Shown here in pieces: positions 54,767 to 64,000 of a DNA stretch of 64,000 bases. How positions within the stretch are numbered: the first letter of the stretch is position 1; every line of letters starts with the position of its first letter. The stretch lies in NCBI GenBank assembly GCA_948470475.1, contig OX419336.1, positions 14,350,979 to 14,414,978 of the forward strand, given 5' to 3'. The stretch is from Galaxea fascicularis. Lineage: Eukaryota > Cnidaria > Anthozoa > Scleractinia > Euphylliidae. Under the pieces are notes generated by a model. The model was given only the letters and a program-made list of their open reading frames with translations. It had not been told where the DNA came from and made no database searches. The translations under genes were made by a program, and so were the position numbers.

Positions 54767-57547
54767 ATATGTGACCCTCCACACGATTTTAGGTAAAATG
54801 GTGATGACACGGGCACGCGTGTCATGACACGACACGCTTTTCGTGTCACAATGTCACGGATATGTGCAAATTTAATAGGTAAAACAAAGACTGTCACGGT
54901 AGGTTTTGTTTGGCACGCTGAAACTTTTGTTTCAAGCAGTGTGCCATAAGTCACGCCTAGCGTGTGATATGACACTGCACGCGTGTCATAAGCCAAGCGT
55001 GCCTTATGACACACCACGCGTGCGATGTACATACACGATAACGGACTGACACGCCAGCCCTGGATGGTCCCAGGCACGCGAAGCATAAGATCAGACTGGA
55101 GTTTAATTAACGGAAAAAAACTATTTTATAAACGGTCTAGCTTTTTCCAGTTGTTCTTTACTTTCCTTTAAAAGACGGTACTCAAGCAAACAGAGCTTCA
55201 GATAGGGAGGAATGCGAACGAATGATTTCGGAAAGAAGTAACTTTTTCTTTCGTGTCGCGTTACATACCAGAACAGAGTGAGATGTGTGGAAGCAAATAA
55301 ACTGCTTCCTCCAGTGGATATAGGGTAAGCTGATATTTTGTTGAATCAAACGAAAATATCGTTGTAGGATTCACAGCAATGAAACTAAAATAGAATACAT
55401 TGTCACTCCGTTCACGCGTTTGTTTACATTTTCGCGCGACAGCGGGAAGTGTTTTCCTGGTTTTTGGATGCAAACTTCTACGGTAAAATTGTTTATGGGT
55501 TGATACTGAATATTTATTTGAACGCAGATATTTTCTAGCTTCAATTACAATCATAAAACACTTCCTATGATAAGACTCTTTTCCAATTTGATCAGACCGA
55601 TGAACTGTGTGTATTTACAGTTCTAATTTGCATCGGAAAACACATCTCGCTATTGCGCGAAAACTGACTGTGAAACTGAAACAAAAATCCTGTACTCCAG
55701 TAAAAAAAAAAATCATAATTCTCGTTCTAGGAAAGATATGTGGATGCTTCTGATGTCTATTTGAAGCTAAAAAAGAGCTTCGTTCAAAGAACATATTTGT
55801 TATAACGCGTAGAGGACTTTTAGAGGTACAAAACTGTTTAAAAAACCCTTGCTGTAGCGCGTCCAACGTGTGTAAATCATCCCGACACTGTCGCGTATGC
55901 AAATGTGAGTAAGAAAGATTATATTTTTGTGACAAAATCAAAACTCTTTCTAATAACATTGCTCTTTCGTTTTGTTATTGAGTGCTATAGTTTCCATTAA
56001 ATTATACCAGCGTATGAGTGCGATTTTACATTTCGATTTGCATCCCAAAACATTTCTTGCTATCACGTGAAAATGTATACAAACTGTCAGTGTGAAACTG
56101 AAACAAAAATCTTATACTACAGTAAAAAAAATCATAACTTCCCTTCTAGAAAATATATTTGGATGCTTCTGGTGTCTGTTTGAAGCTAAAAACGAGCTCC
56201 GTTCAAAAAACGTAGTTATTATGACGCGCCGAGAACTTTAGAGGTAGAAAACTGTCTATCTTGCGAATAGTGCGTCCAATGTGTGAAAATAATCCCGACG
56301 CTGTCACGTATGCAATTGCAAGCATAAAAGATTGTGAAAAATCAAAACTCTGTCTAATAAAATTTCTCGTTCGTTTTGTTATTTACTGCTGTAGTTACCA
56401 TTAAATTATGCCAGCATGTGCGTGTTGCAACTAAACGACAAACATTTTGCGACGAAAAGATGAAATAGAAAAAGACGTAAAATTCTCAGTAAAGTACTGA
56501 TAAATCATTATTCCAGCATAAAATTGGAGATTTTGCCACTTTTCGCACTTTTGGCTATTTTCTTACAATTCTATTTCCTACTCTTGGTTCACATGTAGAG
56601 TTCGCATGGCCAATTTGCGATTTTGGTTATCGTCAACACGTGCGTGGGAAATTTGCCTGGTTACTCAGCACACAAAAGACTCGTTTGGCTGAACGTCGAA
56701 CTTGTGATTTGTGTTGAATTCTGAAGACCAACTCCCTGTAATTATTATACGAACTTGAAGAATTATAAGGACCGTTTCCCACGAATAGAATAGGCAGTAA
56801 CTACAAGAGCTCTTAAAACAACGAAACGTGACGAGCAAAGCAATACATTTCGCTCGTCTAATAGCCGATTGTCTGGAAAGATCTTTGAAGAAACTTAAAC
56901 CGCCAAGCACCATTTCAGAATTTCCAACTAATTCAAGTCTGCAGCTGGTACAGTGTGGACGTTGTACGGGGCATTTTCATTCTACTGTTCACGCTTATCG
57001 AAATTTTAGTTTCATAACTTGTATGAAAACAGTAAAAAAGCAAGTTTTACTTTACAAGCTATTCACATGGCGTTGGAGTTCGCGCTTCTAACAACTGAAC
57101 AGGCCGAATACGCAGTTTTTGCCACGACTAAGTTCAAAGAAAAATTCGCGAAGACACATTGGTCCATCGCGGATGTGAGCGTATTTTCTTATATATTTTT
57201 TTCTGAGATGAGTCTTTGGCTATACAGACAACGGACCCTCTGTTGTGTGACAATACGTAAGTTGAAAGAGTGGACTCGGCTGCCCTGCAGCATGTCATTT
57301 TGCTCACCAAGCTAGCGTGTCATTTTACTCACTTGCGTGCTAGTTTGCTCAGTATCACACGACATTGTTTCACAGGACACGATCCTTTGTGTTTCGCGTG
57401 CGATGTAAACAAAAGGTTAACCGTGCCAGTTGGCGCACTGCTCACACGCTGGCGTGTCATTTCGCTCACTGCCTATTGTTTAGCGTGTCATTTTAGCGTG
57501 CCCGTGCATTCACCTTTTTACCCAAAATCCTGTGGACGGTCACATAT
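54767..57547. mobile_element. inverted-repeat element, 2.8 kb, with TGTCAT-rich ends
   Basis: Left ATATGTGACCCTCCACACGA and right (complement ATATGTGACCGTCCACAGGA) start an inverted repeat of about 55 bp that reaches GCACGGGCACGC-like sequence. The subterminal 200 bp on each side is rich in CGTGTCAT/ATGACACG words. No transposase was recognised. It is nested inside the mariner-type shell, only about 73 bp from the shell's right end. Confidence 0.75.
55615..56420. repeat. tandem duplication of a block of about 400 bp
   Basis: Copy 1 (about 55615-56015) and copy 2 (about 56035-56420) share long stretches such as GTGAAACTGAAACAAAAATC, GGATGCTTCT, TTTGAAGCTAAAAA and TCGTTTTGTTATT in the same order, at roughly 85-90% identity by eye. 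Neither copy has coding capacity. Confidence 0.85.
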
Positions 57548-57673
57548 GCCATACTAAACGCTTCAGTCAATCTTGAGAGAAACGAGACGGGAGGTGGTAA
57601 CTTACCTTTGAGCTGTACTGTAATAGCCTCAAAATGGGAATATTAACTATTAATCGGAGCAATTTTTTTATCA

Positions 57674-57835
57674 GATACACCTTTCCACGAGAAATTTCTG
57701 AATTTCCATAAGCAACTCACCAAACATTATACTGCTGGGGGAGCAAAGCTTTACAACCCTGATGTAATGGAACAAATTTGGAACAAGCATGCACCTGGTC
57801 TGTTTCATGAGCTAGTCTTCAACAAGTGATCAGAA
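57674..57835 (+). pseudogene. exon-like block of the unknown zinc-finger gene
   Basis: The frame reads HEKFLNFHKQLTKHYTAGG, PDVMEQIWNKHAPGLFHELV and meets a TGA. A continuation (MKEDKFQNREDPFKG) follows in frame. It lies after the mariner-type shell and before the Gypsy insertion, on the same strand as 48646-49215 and 59810-62380. Confidence 0.4.
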
Positions 57836-57996
57836 ATGATGAAAGAGGACAAATTTCAAAACAGAGAGGATCCATTCAAAGGCAACAAGTGGTTGCAATA
57901 TTGCACCAGGTCTCTTACATGTATTTCATGAATCAAGTCAGTTGGTAAAAACTCATTGCTGTTACAGTATGACACTTGGCTTTTCCTTGGCCTGTG

Positions 57997-58170
57997 TGTA
58001 GTGTTGATTAACCCCGTGGGGGTTATGCAATTAATATTCCTGTTGTATAAGTTCGCACGCTTGTAAATTTCAAGTCAGTGTGTGTTAGTGTTTAAACTTT
58101 GTTCGTTGTGAAATAAAGTTCATATCTTCTTTTCCGTAACTGTGTCATTCCACATTTAAAGAACACAACA
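57997..58170 (+). repeat. 5' LTR of the short Gypsy element
   Basis: Begins TGTAGTGTTGATTAACCCCG and ends AAAGAACACAACA (TG...CA). AATAAA near 58110 is a likely polyadenylation signal. The primer-binding region TTGGCGACAAG follows at once (58172-58182) and touches the gag start codon. Confidence 0.95.
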
Positions 58171-58182
58171 GTTGGCGACAAG

Positions 58183-58899
58183 ATGCCGGACCCACCAGAA
58201 GGCTCAGCAGAACCAAGTGCTGTGGTTCATCCATCGTTTTTGGGGCGTATGGAAGAGTTTATGCCGGGCAGTGACTGGAAGCATTATGTGGAGCGACTCA
58301 AAATGTTCTTCGCAGTTAATGGTATTCCCACGGAAAAGCAAATACCAAGCATACTTACCTTGATGGGTAGTAAGATGTATGCTTTGTTGAGGTCCATTTC
58401 AGTGCCGAGGAAACCGAACGAATTAAGTTTTACGGAAATTGTAGATACTCTGGCTCAGCATGTGGACCTCAGGCCGATAATTATCACTGAAAGATACAAG
58501 TTTCACAAAGCCGAACAGAAGAGTCGGAAACCATTAGGCAGTACCTAGCCAAGCTACAAAAGTTAGCGGAGACTTGCAAATTTGGTCTGTATTGCCAGGA
58601 AGCCATTTGTGACCAGTTTGTTTGTGGTTTGCATTCTCAGCCAACTCAGTGCAAGTTACTGGCTGAAGCGACGTTGTCTTTACAAACTGCCGTGGAGAAA
58701 TCCTCTGCCATCGAGTTAACGGAAAAGGAAGCCTCAGGATTTCATAGTGTTGCCCACTACGATGTTAAGAAAGTGGAAGGAACTTTTCCCGAGTGTTTCA
58801 GGTGTGGGAAAGCTAACCAATCTCCGGAAATATGTTTTCATCGGAAAGCACAATGTCATGGATGCCAGAAGTTTGGCCACATTGTAATGAAGTGTCCGT
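58183..58899 (+). pseudogene. gag of the short Gypsy element
   Basis: The ATG at 58183 directly follows the primer-binding region. The capsid-like part reads FLGRMEEFMPGSDWKHYVER, GSKMYALLRSISVP and TLAQHVDL. A frameshift near 58525 moves the frame into IRQYLAKLQKLAETC and continues to two zinc knuckles: CFRCGKANQSPEIC, in which the His is replaced by Gln, and CHGCQKFGHIVMKC, which is canonical. The frame stops at 58899. The altered knuckle and the frameshift make the product non-functional. Confidence 0.85.
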
Positions 58900-59071
58900 A
58901 GAAACATGCACCTCGGAACCAAGGGCCAGGAGCGGGGAAAGGAAGAAGAAGAAGAAACCCAGTGGAATTCATAATGTTGAAGAATCGGAGTCGATGGCAC
59001 AACCAGTGGATAAAACAGCCTGGCCGATATTTACTATAGTCCATAATCAGGGGTGAAGCAAGGAGTTAATA

Positions 59072-59464
59072 GTGCCAGTCCTGACTGATGGAAAGCCTGT
59101 GGATATGGAGGTGGACACTGGTGCCTCTGTGACGATCATACCGAACAGTGTATGGACTGATGTACTGGCAGCGAAGTCCTTGCAGTGCACTGACATGAAA
59201 TTGCGTAGTTATTCAGTGCATGAAATTCCAGTTCTTGGAGAGACCAAGGTTCATGTGTTGTATGGTGATCAACAAGCCTGCCTTCCAGTTTTTGTCACTG
59301 CAAGTGATGATCCAACACTTCTGAGACGAAATTGGCTGTCCGTTCTTAAGCTGCACTGGATTTCTCTGGCATCGGTGGACCAAGTGGATAACCTGGTATT
59401 GAAGTATGCATCATTGTTTGATGGAGGTCAGGGAATTATCAAGGGTGTGCTCACCTCAAGCTAA
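59072..59464 (+). pseudogene. aspartic protease of the short Gypsy element
   Basis: VDTGASVTIIPNSVW holds the D-T-G active site of retroviral-type aspartic proteases, and a flap and LRRNWLSVLKL follow near the C-terminus. The stop at 59462 precedes a remnant of the protease-to-RT linker (NATLQFFKPRPVPGIP), after which the element is deleted up to the LTR. Retrotransposon proteases cut the Gag-Pol precursor. Confidence 0.85.
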
Positions 59465-59625
59465 AAGAAAATGCCACCCTGCAGTTCTTTAAGCCAAGAC
59501 CTGTTCCAGGAATCCCTGTAGTATGTCACCATTAACACTCATCCCCTTTCGAGTGTCGGCAAGTCCAGCCGTTTTTGAACTTTGTTCCTGTAATTTCACT
59601 TAAGTCACATTTGTGTGGCAGGAAG

Positions 59626-59802
59626 TGTAGTGTTAATTAACCCCGTGGGGGTTACGTAACTCAGAAGCTTCATGCAAGTAATTAATATTCGTGTTATATA
59701 AGTTCGCACACTTGTAAATTTCAAGTCAGTGTGAGTTAGTTGTTCGTTTGTTCATATCTTCTTTTCCGTAACTGTGTCGTTCCACGTTTAAAGAACACAA
59801 CA
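59626..59802 (+). repeat. 3' LTR of the short Gypsy element
   Basis: Begins TGTAGTGTTAATTAACCCCG and ends as the 5' LTR does. Relative to it there is an insertion of about 20 bp near 59655 and a deletion of about 20 bp near 59745 that removes the AATAAA. The polypurine tract before it (GGCAGGAAG) is weak. Confidence 0.95.
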
Positions 59803-60247
59803 CTGTGTATAGCTGCTCACTCCCCTCCAGAAATATTTAGTGGAGGGCAGCTACACAAAGACCAGTTTTATCTGTCTGAATTTTTTCATTTTCTAATTGA
59901 ACTACAACAGAAAAATAACACATTGCAACAAGACTGTCCTTTCATGGTGCCAGTGATGATGCCTGAACAACTGGATGTGTGTTAAACCACAAAAAGACTA
60001 GGGCAACAAGAAGCACTACCAGCACTGACACTATCATTAAAAGTGCCATCAGGGTATAACCTTTAAGCAAAAGATTGAAATAAGAGTTATAGGACTTTTA
60101 ACAGGTATTGATTGAAACTGCAGGGGGTAACCCTCAGGGCACATTTCAAAGAGCACTGTGTTATTCAAAATATGGAATGTACAACTGTAACATTCAACTG
60201 TTAAATTACCAAGTTACTGAAACAGTTTTCCTTTTTTTTTTTAACAG

Positions 60248-60600
60248 GGTAACAAATTCCTTCTGCTACTAATAGATGATTTCCATTGTGTTCACACCAT
60301 AAAAGACCCCAAACAGGCAAAGCTAAGTGAAAGTCTACATATGTGTACAGGAGTTGTAGACAGCCCGAAGTCTATCTTTGCTATCTGTGTGAACAAACTG
60401 ATCGATCAAGAAGTACTGGTTCAAGAACCTGGTAGAGGAATTGTCAACTGATATGGCAGAATCCACCCTGATGAAGTAACCAAGCTCTTCAGAGAACATC
60501 AGCCAGACTATTTCATGTATGCCTACCTAGATACCCTACCAGTTGAATATCACAACTTTAACATGGCATGTGTTAACAAAAGCATCACAGAATTGAGGTG
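60248..60600 (+). pseudogene. exon-like block: IDDFHCVHTIK ... HQPDYFMYAYLDTLPVEY
   Basis: After TTTTAACAG the frame reads NKFLLLLIDDFHCVHTIKDP and HMCTGVVDSPKSIFAICVNK. It meets one TGA near 60450 and continues GRIHPDEVTKLFREHQPDYF up to ITELR|GTGAAG. The block resembles an uncharacterised family that I associate with cnidarian mobile-element-like genes. Confidence 0.5.
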
Positions 60601-60879
60601 AAGTACTCAAAATTTAGCATGTTGTTTTGTCAACCATCCTACATGAGTTCTGTAACTTTCTCACTGTTTTGCTTTTCTAAGCTTGAGATGATGTGTAAAG
60701 TTCAATTTAAAAAAGGACTAGTGGATTGAAGCCTAATAAATTCAGATAGAACTCAACCACAAACTTATGCCTCTCTCATAAAGTTTCTTTTACAATGTGA
60801 AAGATAAGTTTAGCTAATTCTGTGCAAAACGGGAAAGGATAAAAAATAAATATTTGCAAGAACACATTGGATTTCAGAG

Positions 60880-61560
60880 TGTATACTGATGAGGAGAGAC
60901 ATGACTTAGATCTGCTGTCAAACACGTGGCTAGTTGATGAATTTCAATAGTCACTTAAGAGTATGGGAGACTACAGGAGGCCATAAATCATGTCACTGAC
61001 ACATGTCCATCACTACAAGAGTACATGCAAAAGAACCTGCTGTTTTTAGCCAGTGACTGGCTAACATGGTGCTACAACAAGAAGATTATATGCCAGGTTT
61101 GCCCAAGTTAACTTTAAACCGTTCAACTTGTCACCTTCACTACTACACAGGAATAAAAATAACTGCAATGTTAAACACACAGTCATGTTGAAAATATTTT
61201 TTCATTTTGTTACATAACCTGTAAATAAATTAATGTGATGCCAGTTTTTTTTTTAGATTTCCTCGGAAGATGTTTAATAAATTAAGACGCAATTCTGTCT
61301 CAGCAATGCACAGTTTCCTTTTGTCAGATCAATTCCACCAAATACAACAGCTGCGCAAGTTCAAGAGGCTGCCAGGGTCCTTAGTGCCAGCAGAGGAAGC
61401 TTTTGCAAGGTTCCTTCCTGTGAACTCCAGGGGTAGAGGTCTGCAAAACTTACAGGGGATGGCTGATTGAGCAGCTGAGTTTCTCCTTGATTTGTTCACC
61501 TCAATAAGGCAAAACCTGGAGGGTTATGCAAAAATACAAAAAGGACATCGCAAATATCAG
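60880..61560 (+). pseudogene. further exon-like blocks of the same gene
   Basis: 60880-61100 reads VYTDEERHDLDLLSNTWLVD with three stops afterwards, ending near a CAG|GTTTGC donor. 61258-61560 reads FPRKMFNKLRRNSVSAMHSF and SLVPAEEAFARFLPVNSRGR, a stop at about 61468, then AAEFLLDLFTSIRQNLEGY to CAG|GTAAAA. No function can be assigned. Confidence 0.4.
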
Positions 61561-61876
61561 GTAAAACAAAGTGATTGCAACACAAGACACCTAAATTTAT
61601 GAGGTCCAATTTTCCTGCATTTTATACTGAGACTTGTTGCACGCATGTAGATTTTCTACACTCTGAAGTCAACCAAAGCATCAAAAGATTATGTTCAACA
61701 TCTCTCACACTCCCTCTAAAACAATATTAGGAGTTCCCAGGATATGCACATGACACAAACTTATCATACTCACCTTTCGTTCATATTAGCCATATTACCT
61801 TCCCTCTCTTGATGCCACTGTGGATCAGCAAAGTTTGCATTTGGGGTAAGCATGGAAGGGACTAGAAGCAGACCCT

Positions 61877-62380
61877 CTGTTGAACTGTGATGCTACAGAC
61901 TGTAGAGTAGATGAGGACCATCCTGTACAATGCCTCAGCTGTGGCCACACTTATCACAAAGTTTGCCTTGGCAAATCCACAGACGATAATGATCATGGTT
62001 ACTCAATGCCAAATCGAACCATCTGCATCATATGTTCTGTAAAGCATCCTCTCAGAATACAAGAGTTTGCTTGTAGCTTCAACAAAGGTTTGTTGGCTAG
62101 AAGTGATGATGACAACGATGATAGTGAAAACTCAGATGGTGACAGTAATGACAAGCCTGTATCAAAGGTTCAAAAGTTACTTCTCAGAGCCAAGGAATGC
62201 CTTCACCACCTTCCCCCGGCAGACTTATTTAAGTACAGAAACAAAAATTTGAAACCTGCGACCTGCAGCAACCCAGTATCAACATCAGTAAATGTTCACA
62301 CTGGCTATATGTGCTCCATGTGTGGTAAGGTCTGCAAGACCAAAGGGGGGCTGACTCAAGATGAAGAAACCCACAGATAA
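61877..62380 (+). pseudogene. RING/PHD-like and C2H2-like terminal exon
   Basis: A Cys/His cluster (LNCDATDC, VQCLSCGHTYHKVCL, ICIICSVKH) has the spacing of a cross-braced zinc domain of RING or PHD type. An acidic Asp/Asn run (DDDNDDSENSDGD) follows, then a C2H2-like finger YMCSMCGKVCKTKGG with LTQDEETHR, in which the first His is replaced by Asp. It ends in TAA at 62380. The open frame of 166 codons is intact, but upstream exons are not. Confidence 0.5.
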
Positions 62381-62390
62381 CAAAAGGAAT

Positions 62391-63915
62391 AACAATAAAT
62401 GACCAATCTTTCCTTGTCGTGCAAGTATAAACAGAAATATAAAAGCAAACCCGAGCAAGCAATGTAACTGTCAGTGATAAAGAGTAAATGGAGTTAGCCA
62501 TGTTGGTGTCCCAGTTCGTTGTAACATATGCATTTCTAACATACATGTGGCAGAATTTCAAACCTTCTTATAAAGTTTAAATTCGAATGGATCTGAAACA
62601 GCTAAAGCAGCTGTACTTCTGAATTTGCAAATTATCAGTAACATTCAGAAGTGTACAACTGATATTTTGACTTAGTTATACTCTCATAAAGTGAATGATC
62701 TACTGAAATTCTCAAGTGGACCAAGGTTTATGAACATAATTTAATGGTACTTGAATTGATTTCGGATACCCTGCTTGGGATTTTCTTTACAAAACTCAAT
62801 TATGCTTATACACAGTGTACATGTATTATTCATGTACAAAAAAAAGACAGCTTTTCTCCTAAAATGCTTGAAACTTCACCATACATGTCAATAACCCTTC
62901 AAAAAGACTGTCTTCAGGTCAGAGACGTTTTGCACGATATTAAATTTAAAAACGGTTTCAAGACATGCAATTAGTCAAAATCAATAACAACAAAAACAAA
63001 CCTCTCTAAGCTACAATCATGGAGAAAAGTGTTGAGACAAATCCCTAAAACTATCGCTTTCGAACTAACAATAGTATATGTTTCTGAATGAAAACACCTT
63101 TTTCATCTGTTGTCAGCCCCCTCCCCCCCAAACAATGTTGCAAAAGGCTTCGTGGATGTTTATTTGTTTCCAACATTGATAAAGGGGGGAGGGGAGGTTA
63201 CCCTGAATAAGGGACGAGAGGAGAATTAACACCTAGGGTAAAAACGTTGTTAATTTTCATGTGTCTCAACAATTTTTGTCCATGATTGTAGGTTATCTAC
63301 CATATCAGGTTCTTTTGTGCACCACTGCAAAAGACAGTCAAAGATGTATTTTATATTACAAAAAAAAAACACTAAAACATGGGCAACACAGGCTAGAATA
63401 TACAGCAAAACGGAGAAACAAATGTATCTCTTATAATTTTACTACAATTAGGTTAAGCTAACGACATTATTAGCAAAAACCAAATGGATCTCTTCCCAGA
63501 AGCAAGTCAAGATATGACTGGTAATTTTAGCGATAGAGTAAGTTAATTTGAACCAAATATGAGTCATCAAGGCAAAAAATTCGCGAAACAAAACACCCAT
63601 GAGAAAAATGACACCACAAATATCAACCGCCCAGTGATGGCCTGTGTTCAAGCTCAAATTTTGCTATTTTCTGCGATTCACAGATAAGCAGAAAATTACT
63701 GTTTTCACGGTTCACTAAACAAGTGGCAGTTACCATGGTAACAAGGCTAGTTTGTGGACGGTTAGGAGCACATGGTTTTGACAGTTCCATTCTAGTCTGG
63801 CGCAGCTCCCACATGGTCAATTTTTTTTACTCATTGCATCTTCGTGACAAATTCTGCCCAGTTAACAGGGTTTTAAAAACTTTCCTTACGACAGAAGCAG
63901 TATTTCTGTACCTTT
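62391..63915. other. no gene recognised
   Basis: AT-rich sequence with short homopolymers (C and G runs near 63120 and 63185). No domain, repeat pair or RNA gene recognised. Confidence 0.45.
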
Positions 63916-64000
63916 ATGGGCAGAAAGCGACCGAAACAAGGATCAAGTTCATCCGTAGATGAAGAAGGCACCGCCACCTTGAAGTATGAATCTCTACAGA
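63916..64000 (+). CDS. possible start of a coding exon, cut by the window end
   Basis: From ATG at 63916 the frame stays open to the edge and reads GRKRPKQGSSSSVDEEGTAT, a basic and Ser-rich start. The stretch is too short to identify. It could as well be a chance frame. Confidence 0.2.
   Translation, partial: MGRKRPKQGSSSSVDEEGTATLKYESLQ

Larger units (their letters stand above)
49251..57622. mobile_element. mariner-type shell (TA duplication) enlarged by nested insertions
   Basis: The left end CAGTACCGCTCAAAGGTAAG (49253) and the right end (complement CAGTACAGCTCAAAGGTAAG, to 57620) form an inverted repeat of about 28 bp, flanked by TA at 49251-49252 and 57621-57622. Further inside both ends carry CTCGAGAGAAA-like words. 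Nearly all of its 8.4 kb is later insertions: a DIRS-like element and the inverted-repeat element at 54767-57547. No mariner transposase was found. Confidence 0.8.
57992..59807 (+). mobile_element. internally deleted Ty3/Gypsy element with two LTRs and CTGTG duplication
   Basis: A 174-bp 5' LTR (57997-58170) and a 177-bp 3' LTR (59626-59802) are near-identical apart from small indels. The direct repeat CTGTG flanks the element at 57992-57996 and 59803-59807. Inside are gag and protease. Reverse transcriptase, RNase H and integrase are missing, lost by one deletion near 59500-59620. It can move only with enzymes supplied by other copies. Confidence 0.95.
48646..62380 (+). pseudogene. decayed multi-exon zinc-finger gene of unknown function, interrupted by insertions
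   Basis: Exon-like blocks on one strand follow each other around the insertions: a Cys-rich exon (48646-48993), a coiled coil (49055-49215), then after the shell 57674-57835, 59810-59985, 60248-60600, 60880-61100, 61258-61560 and 61877-62380. Several end at plausible donors. In-frame stops occur in at least three. I recall similar blocks (LLLIDDFHCVHTIK, FREHQPDYFMYAYLDTLPVEYHNFNMA) from cnidarian repeat-associated genes, possibly of the DUF6589 type, but cannot name the family. That all blocks are one gene is an inference from order and strand. Confidence 0.45.

Noticed and set aside
54619..55086. 155-codon minus-strand open frame
   Set aside because: It covers the TGTCAT-rich end of an inverted-repeat element, and the matching frame at 57270-57557 is its mirror copy. 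No domain was seen.

Overview
The window looks like repeat-dense nuclear DNA of an animal, most likely a cnidarian (a stony coral or another anthozoan). Three things point there. Coding blocks are short, often broken, and separated by GT-AG introns. The recognisable genes are nearly all mobile-element genes (Ty3/Gypsy, DIRS-like, CR1/L2-like, Penelope-like, Merlin-like, THAP/YqaJ two-gene elements, protein-primed DNA polymerase B). The remaining families resemble lineage-expanded anthozoan ones. That assignment rests on remembered family resemblance, not on a search. I see no rRNA, tRNA, CRISPR array or conserved single-copy host gene.

Layout. 1-1.7 kb: the 3' end of a Ty3/Gypsy element (integrase, polypurine tract, LTR) and an 18-bp minisatellite. 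4.2-9.8 kb: a broken multi-exon gene for a transposase-like C2H2 protein, with a MITE in an early intron. 10.3-15.1 kb: a MITE, then a TA-flanked Tc1/mariner-like shell (11039-15111) holding a two-gene Merlin-like transposon (11295-13357). The perfect 20-bp inverted repeats of the Merlin-like element contain a near-copy of the metazoan histone mRNA 3' stem-loop just after each gene. 16.4-26.4 kb: a minus-strand gene joining an RNase H-like (DDE) transposase to an OTU protease, split by an 8-kb TA-flanked transposon (17140-25137). That transposon has about 360-bp inverted repeats, an integrase-like transposase and a HECT ubiquitin-ligase gene. 27.2-31.1 kb: a CR1/L2-like LINE whose 3' UTR holds a 1,971-bp mariner-type element with terminal arrays of a CGCAAGAA word. 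32.0-46.7 kb: a THAP transposase/YqaJ nuclease element split by a 10.6-kb element with 1.5-kb inverted repeats. The inner element carries a second, fuller DDE-OTU-CXC gene and a divergent DUF3987-like ATPase gene, and has itself been hit by a TTAA MITE, a Penelope fragment and a foldback MITE. 46.9-48.0 kb: DNA polymerase B debris of the Polinton/adintovirus type. 48.6-62.4 kb: a decayed zinc-finger gene of unknown function, interrupted by a mariner-type shell (49253-57620) that contains a DIRS-like retroelement and another inverted-repeat element, and by a 1.8-kb internally deleted Gypsy element with a perfect 5-bp target-site duplication.

The window is therefore a stack of nested insertions, and several layers can be ordered by empty-site or target-duplication evidence. 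The most unusual points are a transposon carrying a HECT E3 ligase gene, two copies of a transposase-OTU protease fusion, and a transposon whose inverted repeats mimic histone 3'-end signals. Nearly every coding block has at least one frameshift or stop. Some of these lie at homopolymers and could be assembly errors, but many are plainly decay.
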